Source of the DNA: Thermoplasmata archaeon
GTDB taxonomy: Archaea > Thermoplasmatota > Thermoplasmata > Lutacidiplasmatales > UBA184
Length of the DNA stretch: 6,625 bases
Assembly (NCBI GenBank): GCA_030040035.1
Contig: JASHUJ010000153.1
Span: forward strand, 1 to 6,625
Direction: 5' to 3'
Below the pieces are notes generated by a model, which was not told the origin of the DNA, made no database searches, and saw nothing but the letters and a program-made list of their open reading frames with translations. Each line of letters starts with the position of its first letter. Position 1 is the first letter of the stretch. Shown here piece by piece: positions 4,703 through 6,625 of this stretch. A program made the translations under genes and the position numbers.

Positions 4703-6340
4703 CTACGAGGTCGTGGGACCCTCGAAGAGCGAGTCGAGGAGCCCGATGGGCGGGCAGCCGAACGCGAGGAGGCGATCGTGGAACGCGGTCAGGTCGCCCC
4801 CGAACCTCGGCGCGAGGAACCGTCCGCGCGCCGACAGGATCGCGAGCTTACCGAGCGTGTAGCAGAAGTACTCGGGGTTGAACGTGCCGCGGATCGCCTC
4901 GCGTTCCGCCGGGAGCCGCTCGAAGTGGCCCTCGCGCTGGAAGAGCTCCGTCGCCCGGTCCACGGTCATGCCACCGGTGTGGAGCCCGATGGCGGCGAGC
5001 AATCGACAGTCGCGGAGCAGGGCGTCGTGGATCTGGGCGACCTCGGCCGCGTGCGTCTCGCGCCCGAGCCCCTGCTCGATCGCGAGCTGCTCCGCGTAGT
5101 GGGCCCATCCCTCGACGAACGACGGGGAAAGGTACACCTTGCGGGCCAACGAGCCAGAGGTCGAGCGGAAGTGGAGGAACTGGAGGTAGTGGCCGGGGAA
5201 CACCTCGTGGATCGTGATGTTCCGGAGCATCGCGTAATTGAGCGAACGGAGCCATTCCTCCGCTTGCGTCGGAGTCCAGGATGGATCGACCGGGGTCACG
5301 TAGTAGATCCCCTCGGACGAGGTGGTATCGAACGGACCGGGAGGATTCAGGCTGGCGGTCGACAGCGCCCGCCCCCAGACCGGCGTCTCCTCCACGCGGC
5401 AGACCGCGGGCTCCGGGATCGAGGCGAGCCGGTGGGCGGAGACGAAGCGCCGGGTCTCCTCGACGTAGCTGCGGGCGGTCGGGAGGAGCTCGCCGGTCGC
5501 CGGATGCTGGCGGTTGAGGCGCCCGAACAGGTCGTCGACTCCAGCGCGTTCGTCTCGGGCGATCTCGCCGAGGCGCGCCTGGTTGCGCGCCAGGTCCGCC
5601 TGACCGGCCCGGCGAACCTCGTCGTAGGGGGCCTCGATCCCCTCGCGAACGAACAATAGGCGCTGGAAGAGTTCGGGACCCAGCGCGAAGTCCGGGGTCG
5701 CGCGCGGCAGTTCCTCCTCCCGCAGCCAGGCGAGGAAGGCGGAGATCGCCGGCTCGGCGCGCTCCCGGCCCCGGGCCACGGTCGGGCCGAGATGGGCCCG
5801 CTCGGCGAACGATTGGGCCTCGGCGAGATGCGAGGGAAGTCCACCGCCGATCGCGAGCGCGAGGTCGACGAACGGGCGGGGGAGCGGCGCGGCGAGGCGC
5901 GCCCGGCCGTCCTCGAGGAGACGCGGGACTCCCTCGAGGATCCGCGCGACCGCCGCGACCCGCTGCTCGGCCGGCGCATAGTCCCGGGCCAGGTAGGGCG
6001 TCAGGGAGACGGAGCCGACGTACGCCATCGGGTTCCGGTCGAGCTCGTGGGACTCGCGAAGGTCGAAGAGCGGGCTCTCGAGCAGGAGCCGTAGGAGGAA
6101 CGCATCGACCCGTCGGTCGGCCGTCAGCGTCCCGGGGTCGACGTCGTGGAGCTCGGTGAGGAGCCGGTCGGCGGCGATCGCCCAGCGCTCGGTCGCCGAG
6201 AACGACAGGTCCGGCATCCGACCGTCGTACTCGTGGAGGCCGAGGCTCACGGCGTAACTGGGCTGCAGGGAGAACAGATGGTCGACGATACGACGCTCGA
6301 GACCGTCGAACGCGGTCGACGGAGCCGCGGAAGTGCTCAT
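4703..6340 (-). CDS. DUF885 family putative zinc metallopeptidase
   Basis: 545 residues, mostly helical. The key feature is HEVFPGH (378-384), the HExxPGH form typical of DUF885, where H378 and H384 probably bind zinc and E379 is the catalytic base. EGWAHYAEQL follows at 410-419, with E410 the likely third ligand and E417 the alternative. The N-terminal FSLQPSYAVSLGLHEYDGRMPD and C-terminal NPEYFCYTLGKLAI...F(H)DRLLAFG also match the family, as does its length. Many bacterial members are exported, but no signal peptide or lipobox is seen here, so it is probably cytoplasmic and may trim peptides; the substrate is not established. The ATG at 6340 is chosen over a TTG at 6370, because the TTG lies within the TATA-like patch 25-32 bases upstream of the ATG. 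Upstream is a zinc-ribbon gene, downstream the ABC operon. Confidence 0.88.
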   Translation of the reverse strand: MSTSAAPSTAFDGLERRIVDHLFSLQPSYAVSLGLHEYDGRMPDLSFSATERWAIAADRLLTELHDVDPGTLTADRRVDAFLLRLLLESPLFDLRESHELDRNPMAYVGSVSLTPYLARDYAPAEQRVAAVARILEGVPRLLEDGRARLAAPLPRPFVDLALAIGGGLPSHLAEAQSFAERAHLGPTVARGRERAEPAISAFLAWLREEELPRATPDFALGPELFQRLLFVREGIEAPYDEVRRAGQADLARNQARLGEIARDERAGVDDLFGRLNRQHPATGELLPTARSYVEETRRFVSAHRLASIPEPAVCRVEETPVWGRALSTASLNPPGPFDTTSSEGIYYVTPVDPSWTPTQAEEWLRSLNYAMLRNITIHEVFPGHYLQFLHFRSTSGSLARKVYLSPSFVEGWAHYAEQLAIEQGLGRETHAAEVAQIHDALLRDCRLLAAIGLHTGGMTVDRATELFQREGHFERLPAEREAIRGTFNPEYFCYTLGKLAILSARGRFLAPRFGGDLTAFHDRLLAFGCPPIGLLDSLFEGPTTS

Positions 6341-6355
6341 TCCCGACCTTCGGGA
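6341..6355 (-). promoter_or_regulatory. 6-base inverted repeat abutting the DUF885 ATG
   Basis: On the minus strand TCCCGA-AGG-TCGGGA runs straight into the ATG at 6340. The arms are exact complements and the loop region holds AAGG, a weak Shine-Dalgarno-like run. The position is the same as that of the repeat before the ATG at 889. Role unknown. Confidence 0.35.
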
Positions 6356-6364
6356 GCCGGGGGG

Positions 6365-6374
6365 ATTCAAAAGC
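6365..6374 (-). promoter_or_regulatory. Candidate TATA-like box for the DUF885 gene
   Basis: GCTTTTGAAT on the minus strand puts TTTTGAAT 25-32 bases before the ATG at 6340. It is the clearest AT patch in the window's gaps and fits an archaeal promoter for a leaderless mRNA. Confidence 0.6.
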
Positions 6375-6397
6375 TCACGCGGGGAGGCGCAGCGAAA

Positions 6398-6625
6398 TCA
6401 CTCGACCCAGCTCATCTTGCAGGTCGGGCAGTACCGTCCTTCGAGCGGAGTCCCGCACACGAAGCAGATCCCGAACGGTCCGCGCTCCGCGCTCGGTCGG
6501 GGAGAGGGGGCCGGAGGTTTCTCGGGCAACGGCGGGGGGATCGCCGCCGGGGGCGGGGAGGGTGGGGGCGGGGGAGCGGGAGCGATCGTTCCGGAAGGGC
6601 TCGAGGGCGGAGGAGCTGCCGCCGG
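6398..6625 (-). CDS. Proline-rich protein with C-terminal zinc ribbon, N-terminus beyond the window
   Basis: The frame is open from the right edge to TGA at 6398-6400, giving the last 75 residues. The first 50 or so are a low-complexity Pro/Ala/Ser linker (PPPPPSPPPAAIPPPLPEK and similar), without membrane or enzyme motifs. The end is a zinc ribbon, ICFVCGTPLEGRYCPTCKMSWVE, with C54, C57, C66 and C69 (visible-part numbering) as CxxC-x8-CxxC. The end of the gene is clear, with 57 bases before the DUF885 ATG. Proline-rich linkers joining a zinc ribbon to another domain are common in archaea, so the missing part probably holds the functional domain. A chance open frame is unlikely given the four correctly spaced cysteines. 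Function not recognised. Confidence 0.75.
   Translation of the reverse strand, partial: PAAAPPPSSPSGTIAPAPPPPPSPPPAAIPPPLPEKPPAPSPRPSAERGPFGICFVCGTPLEGRYCPTCKMSWVE
6549..6574 (+). other. Potential G-quadruplex tract
   Basis: Five G-runs of 5, 4, 3, 5 and 5 bases are separated by single bases (C, A, T, C). This meets the usual G-quadruplex pattern with the shortest possible loops. It lies on the strand opposite to the coding strand of the proline-rich gene and is produced by its run of CCN proline codons. Confidence 0.55.

Noticed and set aside
4050..4862. 270-codon plus-strand open frame across the ABC ATPase gene
   Set aside because: Antisense to an ATPase with every motif intact; composition is typical of a shadow frame and it has no recognisable domain.
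4778..5659. Long open frame of 293 codons on the plus strand across the DUF885 gene
   Set aside because: It is antisense to a gene with clear family motifs (HEVFPGH). Its protein is a low-complexity Arg/Glu/Gly mix, as GC-rich antisense frames give.
6341..6370. TTG at 6370 as the DUF885 start
   Set aside because: The added residues do not resemble the family, and the TTG lies inside the TATA-like patch correctly spaced for the ATG at 6340.

Overview
The window is strongly GC-rich and densely coded. It looks like archaeal chromosome, most plausibly a high-GC Thermoplasmatota-type lineage. That is an inference from promoter layout and protein style; no rRNA or other phylogenetic marker is present. 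The main evidence is where signals sit. Genes that begin a transcription unit (starts at 889 +, 2887 -, 4637 -, 6340 -) each have an isolated AT-rich, TATA-like patch about 25-32 bases before the start codon, as expected for leaderless archaeal mRNAs. The two genes internal to operons (starts at 1443 + and 3720 -) start at a GTG inside a GTGA stop/start overlap and have a Shine-Dalgarno-like GGAG or GAGGAGG just upstream. C-terminal CxxC...CxxC zinc ribbons occur in two unrelated proteins, also a common archaeal trait.

Left part, plus strand. Positions 2-799 hold the 3' part of a secreted protein with the fold signature of G1 (eqolisin/A4) glutamic peptidases, but apparently without the catalytic Gln. 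After an 89-base gap with two inverted repeats and a candidate promoter come two translationally coupled genes: a small protein with a PH-like N-terminus and a C-terminal zinc ribbon (889-1446), and a PD-(D/E)XK nuclease-like protein (1443-2180). I do not recognise this pair as a named system.

Right part, minus strand, in transcription order from the right edge: the C-terminal end of a proline-rich zinc-ribbon protein (6398-6625, cut by the edge); a DUF885 family putative zinc metallopeptidase (4703-6340); an ABC exporter made of an ATPase (3717-4637) and an ABC-2 permease (2956-3720); and GTP cyclohydrolase II (2177-2887), the first enzyme of riboflavin synthesis. The exporter genes are coupled. 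The other genes appear to have their own promoters, so this is a run of co-oriented single genes rather than one operon.

The plus and minus blocks converge at 2177-2180, where one CTAG palindrome supplies the TAG stop of both the nuclease-like gene and ribA. No intergenic gap exceeds about 90 bases. I found no tRNA, rRNA, CRISPR array, insertion sequence or attachment site. The best candidates for something undescribed are the PH/zinc-ribbon plus nuclease pair, the G1-fold protein with a changed active site, and the inverted repeats that abut start codons.
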